DNA of 64,000 bases from JBEISR01 sp044371425 (GTDB lineage Bacteria > Planctomycetota > Planctomycetia > Pirellulales > Pirellulaceae), in contig JBILTR010000013.1 of NCBI GenBank assembly GCA_044371425.1, positions 75,333 to 139,332 on the forward strand, given 5' to 3'. Below, piece by piece: positions 35,080-42,578 of the stretch (the first letter of the stretch is position 1; every line of letters begins with the position of its first letter). Below the pieces are notes generated by a model, which saw nothing but the letters and a program-made list of their open reading frames with translations, was not told the origin of the DNA and ran no database searches. The translations under genes and the position numbers were made by a program.

Positions 35080-35634
35080 TCATCGGCGTTTCGGGGCGAC
35101 CGTCGGTTTCAGCTTGGACATCAGCGGTGCGATGACTGCCTTGGGGAGAAACTTCTCTAGCGCCGCTCCGTCGCTCATCGCTGCAATCTGCTTGATCAGC
35201 GAGCTGGAAACGTGGGCATACTCCTCGTCGGCCATCAGGAAGACGGTATCGATTTCCTCAGCCAACCGTCGGTTGGCCATCATCATGGTGAACTCCCCGG
35301 CGACATCCGTCAGAGGTCGAAGTCCGCGTACCATGGTGCCAGCGCCCAGTTGGCGGACAAAATCGACCGCCAGCCCATCGAAGGCGGCCACGCGCACCTC
35401 TGGCCACGACCGCGTCACCTTCTCCAAAAGGCCGACTCGTTCCTCCGTCGTGAACGTCGATTCCTTGGCGGCATTGACACCAACGCCGACCACCAGCTGG
35501 TCGAACAGTCGACGGGCGCGGTCGATGATATGCAAATGTCCCAGCGTGACTGGGTCGAAAGAACCGGTGTAGACGCCGATCCGCCCTGGAGGCTTGCCGG
35601 CGGACACCGGTCGAGTGGTCGTCTTTCCCTTCAT
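35080..35634 (-). CDS. coaD: Phosphopantetheine adenylyltransferase
   Basis: The 184-residue enzyme makes dephospho-CoA, the fourth step of CoA synthesis. The nucleotidyltransferase motif GSFDPVTLGHLHI, the RGLRPLTDVAGEF block and the final VSSSLIKQIAAMSDGA are all present. The start ATG 35634 overlaps the stop codon of the upstream membrane-protein gene (ATGA), and GGGAG lies nine bases upstream. An N-terminal extension of about 16 residues and a basic C-terminal tail make it longer than the usual 160 residues. Translational coupling with the upstream gene is likely. Confidence 0.95.
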   Translation of the reverse strand: MKGKTTTRPVSAGKPPGRIGVYTGSFDPVTLGHLHIIDRARRLFDQLVVGVGVNAAKESTFTTEERVGLLEKVTRSWPEVRVAAFDGLAVDFVRQLGAGTMVRGLRPLTDVAGEFTMMMANRRLAEEIDTVFLMADEEYAHVSSSLIKQIAAMSDGAALEKFLPKAVIAPLMSKLKPTVAPKRR

Positions 35635-36275
35635 CCCTTGGAGCTCCCGATAGAAGGCCGTCCCATCGACAAAAAAATCGTTGCGAAAAACAAAAGGGCC
35701 AATGCGGTCCAAATCGCTACCAGAATCAGGCTGCCGCTGCGAACGATCGGCAACAACTGCTCCGGCGGCGGGATTTTCGCATCGGGTACTCTAGACCCCA
35801 GCGTGGCGGCGATTCGAGGCGCATCGATCGACATCGCCTGCCAACCCACCCAACCGACGAAACATTCCCAAGGCAACGCGATGAGGCAGGTCCATCGACT
35901 GAGAGCATAACCCCACAAGCTGTTTCGCATCAGACCGATTCCACCGGCGATCATGGCCCCCGATAGGATGGCTCCTACCGTGCCCGTCACGATCCAGGGG
36001 AGGAGCATCAAATCCGCCTGACGCTGGCGAACCCTCTCGAGAACCGTCTCCGGTCGCGACCAGTCATAAGGTTGTTCCCTGCGGATCTCCGAAACCGTCG
36101 CAGTCGCTTCGTTCCTGCGTTTGGACAATTCCATCCATCCCTGCAGGTCGCTTGGGATCAACAGTAGACCAATAACTCCAAAAAGAGACAGCAGCCAAGC
36201 AGGCCACTTCCTCCACCAAGCCTCCGCTGCTACCGAGTCAGAGTTTGGCGCTCCGAAGTCGACTTCATGATTCAT
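35631..36275 (-). CDS. Membrane protein with three helices, unknown function
   Basis: The protein has 214 residues from ATG 36275. Hydrophobic segments are WPAWLLSLFGVIGLLLIP, LLPWIVTGTVGAILSGAMIAGGIGLM, WTCLIALPWECFVGWVGW and SLILVAIWTALALLFFATIFLSM. Between the first and second lies a charged helix rich in Arg and Glu. I do not recognise the family. Its stop overlaps the coaD start by four bases, so it is translationally coupled to coaD. It follows the class V aminotransferase gene by 138 bases. Confidence 0.65.
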   Translation of the reverse strand: MNHEVDFGAPNSDSVAAEAWWRKWPAWLLSLFGVIGLLLIPSDLQGWMELSKRRNEATATVSEIRREQPYDWSRPETVLERVRQRQADLMLLPWIVTGTVGAILSGAMIAGGIGLMRNSLWGYALSRWTCLIALPWECFVGWVGWQAMSIDAPRIAATLGSRVPDAKIPPPEQLLPIVRSGSLILVAIWTALALLFFATIFLSMGRPSIGSSKG

Positions 36276-36413
36276 GGGGACCGCATCGATGAAGAGCCCT
36301 GACCAACGACCCATCCCGCCACATCGGCTCGCCTACCGCCATTGTAACGCCAACCCGATCTCACTGCCGGACCGATCGAATCACTCCTTCCACGGCGTTG
36401 GTAGGGTGGTCCC

Positions 36414-37598
36414 TCACCCCCCAGCATGCTCCAGCGCCTCCACCACGCGTCGCAATTCGTCGGAGGTGTGATAGGCGTGCAGGCTGAATCGGAGTCGGCC
36501 TCCGCGCACCGAAGTCACGATGCCAGCTTCCAGCAGCTGTTTTCGCATCCGGACCGGGTCGACCGCCATGCTCACCGAGACGATGCCCGACTGCCTTTCT
36601 GTCGCCGATGGATGCCACCAGGAAAGCTGCCATTGCGGCCGCTTGGTCGACAGCCTTTGAAGTTGCTCGACGAATTCCTCCCGGTGAGCCAGGATGCAGG
36701 CCTCCAGTCCGCTTGCCCCAGCTTCCATCAGCAGCTGGAGGCTGGCGGACAGGCCGAGGATGCCGACATGATTGGCCGATCCGGGTTCCAGTCGCGAGGC
36801 ATTGGGTCTCCAGCGACACTGGGTCGCTGAAAACTGCCCCGCTTGCTCAACGCTTCCCCAACCGACCAGCACCGGATCCAGTCGCTCCAGGCATTCCATG
36901 CGAATGCTGGCTAGGCCAATCCCTTCGGGCCCCAGCATCCACTTGTGACCGTCGGCTGCCAGGAAATCGATCGGGATCTGAGCGATATCCAGCGGATAGA
37001 CTCCCAGGCCCTGAATCGCATCGACCATCAGCAGCGCCCCTCGAGCATGGACCGCTTCGCACAGTCGGCTCAGGTCGATGCGATAGCCGCTGAGGTAGCC
37101 AACCCAACTGATCGCCACCCAGCGCGTCGTGGTGTCGATGGCTTGAAGGATCGATTCGACGGAGATCTCGCCATTCTCTGGGGCTTCCACCAGTCGCACT
37201 TCCACCCCCCGTCGCTTCAAATGTTCCCAGGGGAGGCGGTTGCTGGAAAACTCGTTGCTGGCCAGGACCACCGATTCCCCGGGCCGCCAGCGCCAGCCTT
37301 CGGCCAGCAAGCTGATTCCAGTCGATGTATTGGGAATGAGAAAAACCTCGTCGACTGGAACGTTCAGCAACTGAGCCCCCTGCTGTCGCAGTCGCCCCGC
37401 CCCAGCCGACCACTGGGGCCAACTGACATCCCCCTGCTCCAGCGCCTGTCGGGACCACTGGCTGATCGCTTCGTGAGCCGCCATCGTCAGTGGACCGACC
37501 GCTGCATGGTCCATGTAGACCCACTGCCGGCAGACCGGCAACTGGGAACGCAGCCTGTCGCAAAGGATTTGCAGGGAAGAGTCGAGCGATTGGGGCAT
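36414..37598 (-). CDS. Class V aminotransferase, cysteine desulfurase-like
   Basis: The protein has 394 residues from ATG 37598, with AAGGAG 11 bases upstream. The PLP fold of class V is clear: YMDHAAVGPLT near the N-terminus, NTSTGISLLAEG, the strand LLMVDAIQGLGVYPLD with the PLP-contacting Asp and Gln, the lysine in AADGHKWMLGPEG at about residue 219, then the small domain ending in RFSLHAYHTSDELRRVV. Relatives include NifS/CsdA desulfurases and isopenicillin epimerase-type enzymes. A catalytic cysteine loop as in desulfurases is not evident, so the reaction is uncertain. It is the first gene of the co-directional run leading to purD. Confidence 0.85.
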   Translation of the reverse strand: MPQSLDSSLQILCDRLRSQLPVCRQWVYMDHAAVGPLTMAAHEAISQWSRQALEQGDVSWPQWSAGAGRLRQQGAQLLNVPVDEVFLIPNTSTGISLLAEGWRWRPGESVVLASNEFSSNRLPWEHLKRRGVEVRLVEAPENGEISVESILQAIDTTTRWVAISWVGYLSGYRIDLSRLCEAVHARGALLMVDAIQGLGVYPLDIAQIPIDFLAADGHKWMLGPEGIGLASIRMECLERLDPVLVGWGSVEQAGQFSATQCRWRPNASRLEPGSANHVGILGLSASLQLLMEAGASGLEACILAHREEFVEQLQRLSTKRPQWQLSWWHPSATERQSGIVSVSMAVDPVRMRKQLLEAGIVTSVRGGRLRFSLHAYHTSDELRRVVEALEHAGG

Positions 37599-37908
37599 GA
37601 CGGTCGAATCTCCTTTTGGCGAGTTTTCGCCAATGGAATTGGCGAGCAACCTGAGCGCGATTGGGATCTAGAAGGAATGCTAGCTACGATCGTTGGGATC
37701 GAAAGAGCCGGTTTTCGCGGTTTAACGATAAAAACCCGCAAGTTCTACCTACCTTCCCATCGATAACAACCCCTAGGGAAACGAACCCGGAAGGATTCCG
37801 GGTAACAAGGAGCGGTCTGGCGATCACATGATCCCAGGCAGGATGGACCCGCCGCTCCCGCGTCTCCCGGCTAATGCATCGACACCAGTGGTGCTGAGGA
37901 TCTGATCC
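37599..37908. other. Divergent promoter region with a perfect hairpin
   Basis: The 310 bases separate the class V aminotransferase (-) from the small envelope gene (+). A perfect 8-bp inverted repeat with a GGA loop (ACCCGGAA/TTCCGGGT) lies at 37785-37803, about 105 bases before the plus-strand gene. No T-run follows it, so it is not an obvious terminator. Confidence 0.5.
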
Positions 37909-38484
37909 ATGTCGCATTCGCTTTGGAAATCGTTGACGGGAATGGCGCTGCTTCTGGGGGCTGTCTCCCAGACCGGTTGCGTCGGTATCACGGAAGGGTT
38001 CAATTTGGGACCGTTCGGAATCCCGATTCCTGTCAGCCCATACTTCCAGTATGAGGAAGAGCGGCAGTTCCACATGCATGAGCGGTACGAGCGGGTGCCG
38101 ATCATGGGCCCGATCACCGCCGGCGGTCCTGCGGTTGCGCTCGATCCACCTAGCGACGATGAAGTCGTTCAGGCCCTGGAGAACGCGCGGCCCGTCCGTG
38201 GTGGGATTCCTTTGTTCCACGAGCGACAGAGGAACAACGTCCGCATCGTCAAGGAGAAGATCGCCGACTACATCGACGACCCTCGCTTCGTCCCCCTGAT
38301 CGGATTTGCTCAGTTGCACCACGCTCACTACAAGTGCACGATTTACTTCGAAGAGCGGATCATCAACGGCTGGCCTGTCCCCTACACGCTGGAGGACAAG
38401 GAAGCGATGGAAGTGATCTACATCGACCACAACCACTTCCACATGGTGGGTGATCCCGACTGCGGCGAATCGAGTCTCTACTAG
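37909..38484 (+). CDS. Conserved planctomycete envelope protein, possible lipoprotein
   Basis: The 191-residue protein starts with a signal sequence (LWKSLTGMALLLGAVSQTGC); the cysteine at residue 24 is preceded by QTG, a weak lipobox, so lipidation is possible. The mature part has PYFQYEEERQFHMHERYERVPI, ALDPPSDDEVVQALENARP, RNNVRIVKEKIADYIDDPR, QLHHAHYKCTIYF and VIYIDHNHFHMVG. I recall near-identical blocks in other Pirellula-like planctomycetes, so it is a genuine conserved gene. The repeated His-x-His groups suggest metal binding, but no function is known. No operon partners are visible. Confidence 0.82.
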   Translation: MSHSLWKSLTGMALLLGAVSQTGCVGITEGFNLGPFGIPIPVSPYFQYEEERQFHMHERYERVPIMGPITAGGPAVALDPPSDDEVVQALENARPVRGGIPLFHERQRNNVRIVKEKIADYIDDPRFVPLIGFAQLHHAHYKCTIYFEERIINGWPVPYTLEDKEAMEVIYIDHNHFHMVGDPDCGESSLY

Positions 38485-39007
38485 ACCGATTGCCTCACCA
38501 GATCCAAACGCACCAGAAGCAGGCCTCAACCGCCTGCTTCTTTGCATTGAATGAGTTGGTCTCCCACCATAAAAACCCCGGATGGACCAGATGAGTCCGC
38601 CAGCGCCACATCCCAATTGCTCTTTTCTTGCCTCCGCGATCTCTGTGGCTCTGTGAGATCATCACTTCCGGCTTGGAACGAATCAGTTTGCGAGATCTGG
38701 CTCGCCCGCCCTGGGGCTCTCACGGAGCCACCGAGAGCACAGAGAAGATCCCGGAAAAGACTTTCTTGAGGAGTTGAAATGGCATCATTGCCGGTTTCCA
38801 ATGCGCGGGCGCTGGATAGCGCCTCGAAATCTTCGCGATGATCGATACCCTCGTGGTTGTCTTGATCGATCGATGCGTCGATTTTGAAGCACGATCGATT
38901 TCGAATCTAGCAGGGGGCACACCTTGCTTTCGGTTTTGGCGATCATGAACAGAGGGCAAGTGACTCAACCGCTCTGACCCCCTCCTCTCTCGGCTGGAAG
39001 TGTTTCC
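38485..39007. other. Intergenic region with an inverted pair of dispersed repeats
   Basis: No gene is seen in 523 bases. Copies of a small repeat lie at 38631-38660 (CTCTGTGGCTCTGTGAGATC) and, inverted, at 38716-38750. A third relative is at 31154-31181 downstream of the giant gene. They belong to a type of intergenic element with alternating CTCTGTG/CTCCGTG words that I have seen in several bacterial phyla. Confidence 0.55.
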
Positions 39008-39514
39008 ATGGTGTCTCGGTTTCTTCGCTGGCTTTGGACAGATAAGACCCCCAGCTCTGAGTTTCCGGTACCCGTTTGTCAGCTCGTCATTTTTCAATGT
39101 GTGATGGTCGGTATCTGTTTATTGATCGCAGGCAGTCGTCACTGGTGGATGGAGCAATACTACAAAACCGAAGGGATACAGACCGACTCTGTCACCATCA
39201 CGGAGATTTGGGTTCGAGAATACGAAGGCTCAGAAGGCGGCAAGCGGACGGATTATTGTTACCGCTACAGATACACCGATCAGTTCGGGCATGTGCATGA
39301 GCATGTGGCCTCGACGGAGCTAAGTCGCTGGGAAAAATTAGTTGCGGGCGCGCGACTCCCCACGATCGAATACCTAGCCTCCGCTCCTAAAACCCATCGC
39401 TACCTATCCGAGAGAGGGATGGGGCGCATTTATGTTTTGCTTGGTGTGGCGTTGTTGGTGGCGGTTGTTCCGATCCGACTGGCTTACGAAGTGGTGATCC
39501 ACTTATTCGAATAG
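39008..39514 (+). CDS. DUF3592-like membrane protein
   Basis: The 168-residue protein has two membrane helices (VIFQCVMVGICLLIAGSRHW near the N-terminus and IYVLLGVALLVAVVPIRLAYEVV at the end). They flank a soluble beta-rich domain: TITEIWVREYEG..., CYRYRYTDQFGHVHEHV, LVAGARLPTIEYLASAPKTHRYL. This resembles the DUF3592 layout, in which a short extracytoplasmic domain sits between two helices. The family's function is unknown. It stands alone; the ATG at 39008 has a weak ribosome site (GGAAG about eight bases upstream). Confidence 0.7.
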   Translation: MVSRFLRWLWTDKTPSSEFPVPVCQLVIFQCVMVGICLLIAGSRHWWMEQYYKTEGIQTDSVTITEIWVREYEGSEGGKRTDYCYRYRYTDQFGHVHEHVASTELSRWEKLVAGARLPTIEYLASAPKTHRYLSERGMGRIYVLLGVALLVAVVPIRLAYEVVIHLFE

Positions 39515-39902
39515 AGTTCATCACGGCAGTCGAATCCCGTCCATCTGGGATGATTGTGGGGCGCGATTGCCTCACCGCATCTTTTGGGAAATCGCCTCGT
39601 GTAGGTCACCGGATGATGGACGCCGTGTTGTCAGGACTCGCCAAGTCGTAACGGAAGGCAGCCCTCCCTGCAGGGCTTCCGATCGCGCAAACGAACCGGA
39701 TCGTTCGCGTTCTACCGCATGCACTGCGCCGCAATTCCAGCATGGCACCGGTCTTGAGCGACAGGCGGGATTGGCGCCGCGGGGCCGACAGAATGGTCGA
39801 ATGGACCAAGAAGTAGGTCGATTGTAGATAGAAACAGAAAAGGTGAACCAGGAACGGTGGCAGGACTCATTTCCGCCACAGGCTCGCCCCCCTAGCGTCG
39901 TC
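39515..39902. other. Intergenic region between convergent genes
   Basis: The 388 bases carry no supported gene. At 39518-39536 there is a 19-base match to 41442-41460. Next to it, at 39544-39582, is a relative of the short element at 10863-10900. Confidence 0.5.
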
Positions 39903-41354
39903 TCAGCGACGATCGGCAGATTCCCGGATGACTTGGTCAATCAACGGCTCGATGTTGAAGCTCAACGCACCGACCGCTCGGACAATCCCCTGGTCGTCAA
40001 CCACCACGCTACCAAAGCCGTAGTCGCCGAAGGTCAGCGCCCCATTGAAGCCTCCTGGCAGCATGATCTGAGGCCAATCGCCACCACCATAGGTTTGAAA
40101 TAGTCGGGGGGCTTGGCTGTCGTAAAACTGTCGATCGGTGTCGACCGTCAGGAGAATGACCCTGAGCTTATCGGGACCATGTTTTTCTAGGCTGCGACGA
40201 ATCTTAGGAAAGCCTTCGTAGCAGTTGTGGCACGTCACCGCCCAGATATCCAGAACGGTTGTTTTGCCCAGGATCGACCGGTTTGAGATGACCGATCCAT
40301 CCAAAGTCGTCAGCTCGAATTCCGGACAGCGAAATCCGACCAGAGAGCCCTTTAAAGGGACATCCAGTTGCTGGATCGTCATCGTGCGGTTATCCGAGCT
40401 GATCTCCTGGACTCGGTACATGGAGTCGCGAATGCGGATCGGTCGATTCACCGCCGCAGCTTCCCACTCTGCCAATCTCCCATCGCCATCTTGATCGATG
40501 GAAACATAGGTCGCCGTGTTGCCGACAATCGTGTCGTCGGTACCTGTGTTTTCGAGGGAATAAGTGGCAGCCTTGGGCAGGTAAATGCTGATCCCTTCAT
40601 CCGGTCCTGTGGGGATCGTTCCTTTCCAGACCATGCTATCGGTCGGTCTTCCGACCAGAAGCAGGGCGACGATCGAGCTGACGTTCAGTTGTGGCCGTGT
40701 CCGTTTTAGGTTGCATGGTTCAAGTTGCAAAACGATCGAATCGCCAACGGTTTTCTCAGAAAAGAGTTTGGTGCCGGTGGTGGTCGGTTCTGTTGCGGCA
40801 GGTCGATCGGCGGGCGTGCTGGCTCGCTGGGTATCCCCTAATTCAAACTTCGCTGTTTGGGGCGGAAGGCACTTCGTATTGTCGCACGCTTGGAATCGAA
40901 CCGAACCTTTGCCGCCATACTTCGAGCCCATCGCGGTGACTCGGTACTTTCGCGTCCAGGTGAAGTCGCCTTGCATGAAGAGCTGTCTGCCGACTTCAAG
41001 ACTCAGTTCACGCGGCTCAACACTGGGTGTGAAGTGGTCTTCAAGCGGCTCAAGGCCGACCGGGGTGAATTCGACTTGAGTCGGAAATCCGAGGGAATCG
41101 TCGGCGCCCGTGGTGGCGCCGATATGCCATCCCATAGCGATCGTCGCCCGGATCGCAAGCGTGATTTCCTCCCCTACCCTGGCATCGGCATTGGAGAGGG
41201 AAACGGAGAATTTCGCGATGGAGTTTTGGGTTTGGATCTCCTGGGAGAGCCTATTCTTCTGCGGCGGTTGCACGTTTTGCGCATTGGCCATGAAGTCGCC
41301 GAAGGGACATGCCATCAACATCGCCAAAGCCAGCCGCTTCCAGTCGCATTGCAT
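39903..41354 (-). CDS. Exported DsbD-N-like / EF-hand / TlpA-type thioredoxin fusion
   Basis: The 483-residue protein has a short signal sequence (LALAMLMACPFGDFMANA). Residues about 45-175 resemble the N-terminal immunoglobulin-like domain of DsbD, ending in ACDNTKCLPPQTAKF. A middle domain holds a canonical EF-hand loop DQDGDGRLAEWE at about residue 290. Residues about 340-475 are a TlpA/ResA thioredoxin-like domain (FRCPEFELTTLDGSVIS...LDIWAVTCHNCYEGFPKI) with redox cysteines CHNC near residue 374. It probably handles disulfides in the periplasm. The membrane domain of DsbD is absent. It begins 90 bases after the 42275 gene on the same strand, possibly one transcript. Confidence 0.82.
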   Translation of the reverse strand: MQCDWKRLALAMLMACPFGDFMANAQNVQPPQKNRLSQEIQTQNSIAKFSVSLSNADARVGEEITLAIRATIAMGWHIGATTGADDSLGFPTQVEFTPVGLEPLEDHFTPSVEPRELSLEVGRQLFMQGDFTWTRKYRVTAMGSKYGGKGSVRFQACDNTKCLPPQTAKFELGDTQRASTPADRPAATEPTTTGTKLFSEKTVGDSIVLQLEPCNLKRTRPQLNVSSIVALLLVGRPTDSMVWKGTIPTGPDEGISIYLPKAATYSLENTGTDDTIVGNTATYVSIDQDGDGRLAEWEAAAVNRPIRIRDSMYRVQEISSDNRTMTIQQLDVPLKGSLVGFRCPEFELTTLDGSVISNRSILGKTTVLDIWAVTCHNCYEGFPKIRRSLEKHGPDKLRVILLTVDTDRQFYDSQAPRLFQTYGGGDWPQIMLPGGFNGALTFGDYGFGSVVVDDQGIVRAVGALSFNIEPLIDQVIRESADRR

Positions 41355-41444
41355 TATTCGACTCCCGTTGCCGTTGTCGTTTGGAGCATGGTCAGGGCTC
41401 CGTCTCGTGAGGGACTTTTGGAACTCGTGGGCTTCCGTGTGTCA

Positions 41445-42275
41445 TCACGGCAGTCGAATCAGGTGGACCGCGCGCACGTCCATGGCGGCCCCCTTGGCCA
41501 TTTGCTCCACCGCAATCTCCAGGCGGTAGCTTCCTTGTGTGGTGGGCTCCCAAAGTCCGATGTGCCGCCACTGGAAGTTTTGGAAATGCCCCGTCTCCTC
41601 GACGACGAAAGGGAGCAGGCTGGTCGCTTGGTTGGTGGAATCGCCAACCGTTGGGCCAATCGACATCTTCATGCGGCTGCCACCCTGCCCTTGCCCGCAT
41701 CCCTGCAGAATGGCGACCGAAAACCTTCCAGGCTGCTTCAGATCGATCGTCCAGAAGACGCGGTCCTTGGCATCCGCCCAATAGCCGACCGTATTTTTGT
41801 GTGGTTGAGGTTCATAGCGAAGCAGCCTCCCTTCGCAACGTCCCTGACTGGCTGCCAGCCAGAAGCTGCCGTCGGCTTGATGGTTGGCGGTCGACGCGTC
41901 GATCGCTGGTGAACCATCCAGTTCCAATTCAATCTTTCCTCCCGATACGGCAGCGTCCTTTTTCAGCAGCCAGTGGTCGAGTTCCGGCTGGACCTGCAAC
42001 GCGGTTTTTTCCTTCCCATCGCTCCAGCTGGCGGAACGAATGCCGTTGTAGAGGCGGGGGATTCGCCAGACACTGGCAGCCGGTTCTTCCAGCGACCAAG
42101 TCAATTGGCTGCGATCAATGGCGGCATCTTCCAGGGGCAGCATCACCGCCTCCTGCCCCCAACTGGTCGCTGAAAGCAGCAAGCCGAAAAAGGAACAAAT
42201 GGTGGCTGGAAAGAGGCGCTGCCAGATGGAGTTCTCGATCGACTTCGGAAAAGGAAGGTGCGAGCTGTTGGTCAT
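41445..42275 (-). CDS. Exported carbohydrate-binding-like protein (DUF5077-like)
   Basis: The 276-residue protein starts at ATG 42275 (GGAGG nine bases upstream) and has a signal sequence (LFPATICSFFGLLLSATSWGQ). The first half is beta-rich (WSLEEPAASVWRIPRLYNGIRSASW...KIELELDGS). The second half (YWADAKDRVFWTIDLKQPGRFSVAILQGCG...GHFQNFQWRHIGLWEPTTQGSYRLEIAVEQMAKGAAMDVRAVHLIRLP) resembles the DUF5077 beta-sandwich found after alpha-L-fucosidase-type domains. It is thought to bind sugars. No catalytic domain is fused here. It lies upstream of the thioredoxin-fusion gene. Confidence 0.7.
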   Translation of the reverse strand: MTNSSHLPFPKSIENSIWQRLFPATICSFFGLLLSATSWGQEAVMLPLEDAAIDRSQLTWSLEEPAASVWRIPRLYNGIRSASWSDGKEKTALQVQPELDHWLLKKDAAVSGGKIELELDGSPAIDASTANHQADGSFWLAASQGRCEGRLLRYEPQPHKNTVGYWADAKDRVFWTIDLKQPGRFSVAILQGCGQGQGGSRMKMSIGPTVGDSTNQATSLLPFVVEETGHFQNFQWRHIGLWEPTTQGSYRLEIAVEQMAKGAAMDVRAVHLIRLP

Positions 42276-42578
42276 CGAAAGACCCCTCCAAGGAAACTTT
42301 CCAGTCCGGCGGAACATGTTTTAGGCATCTCATTTTAATCGGTGACATTCCACCGCGGTCGGCTCTGTGACGATGCGGGCCGGAAGAAACGGTGTTTGGA
42401 CTTTTTTGCAGATCGAGTCCTGTTCCCTTGGGGACCTGCTGTTTTTCGCACTCTGGCGGTTCTGCAGGCGGGGAATCACACTACAAGGAGGTGGCATTCC
42501 GGCCGGATCGGAGGCCAGTTTGGATCGATCCCTTTCCACAGCTCGGAACAGAGGTTCCTGCGCGGAGGATGCTGAGCG
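42276..42578. other. Divergent promoter region, no gene seen
   Basis: The 303 bases separate the DUF5077-like gene (-) from the sortilin-like gene (+). Short frames here are shadows. I could not place promoters. Confidence 0.4.
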
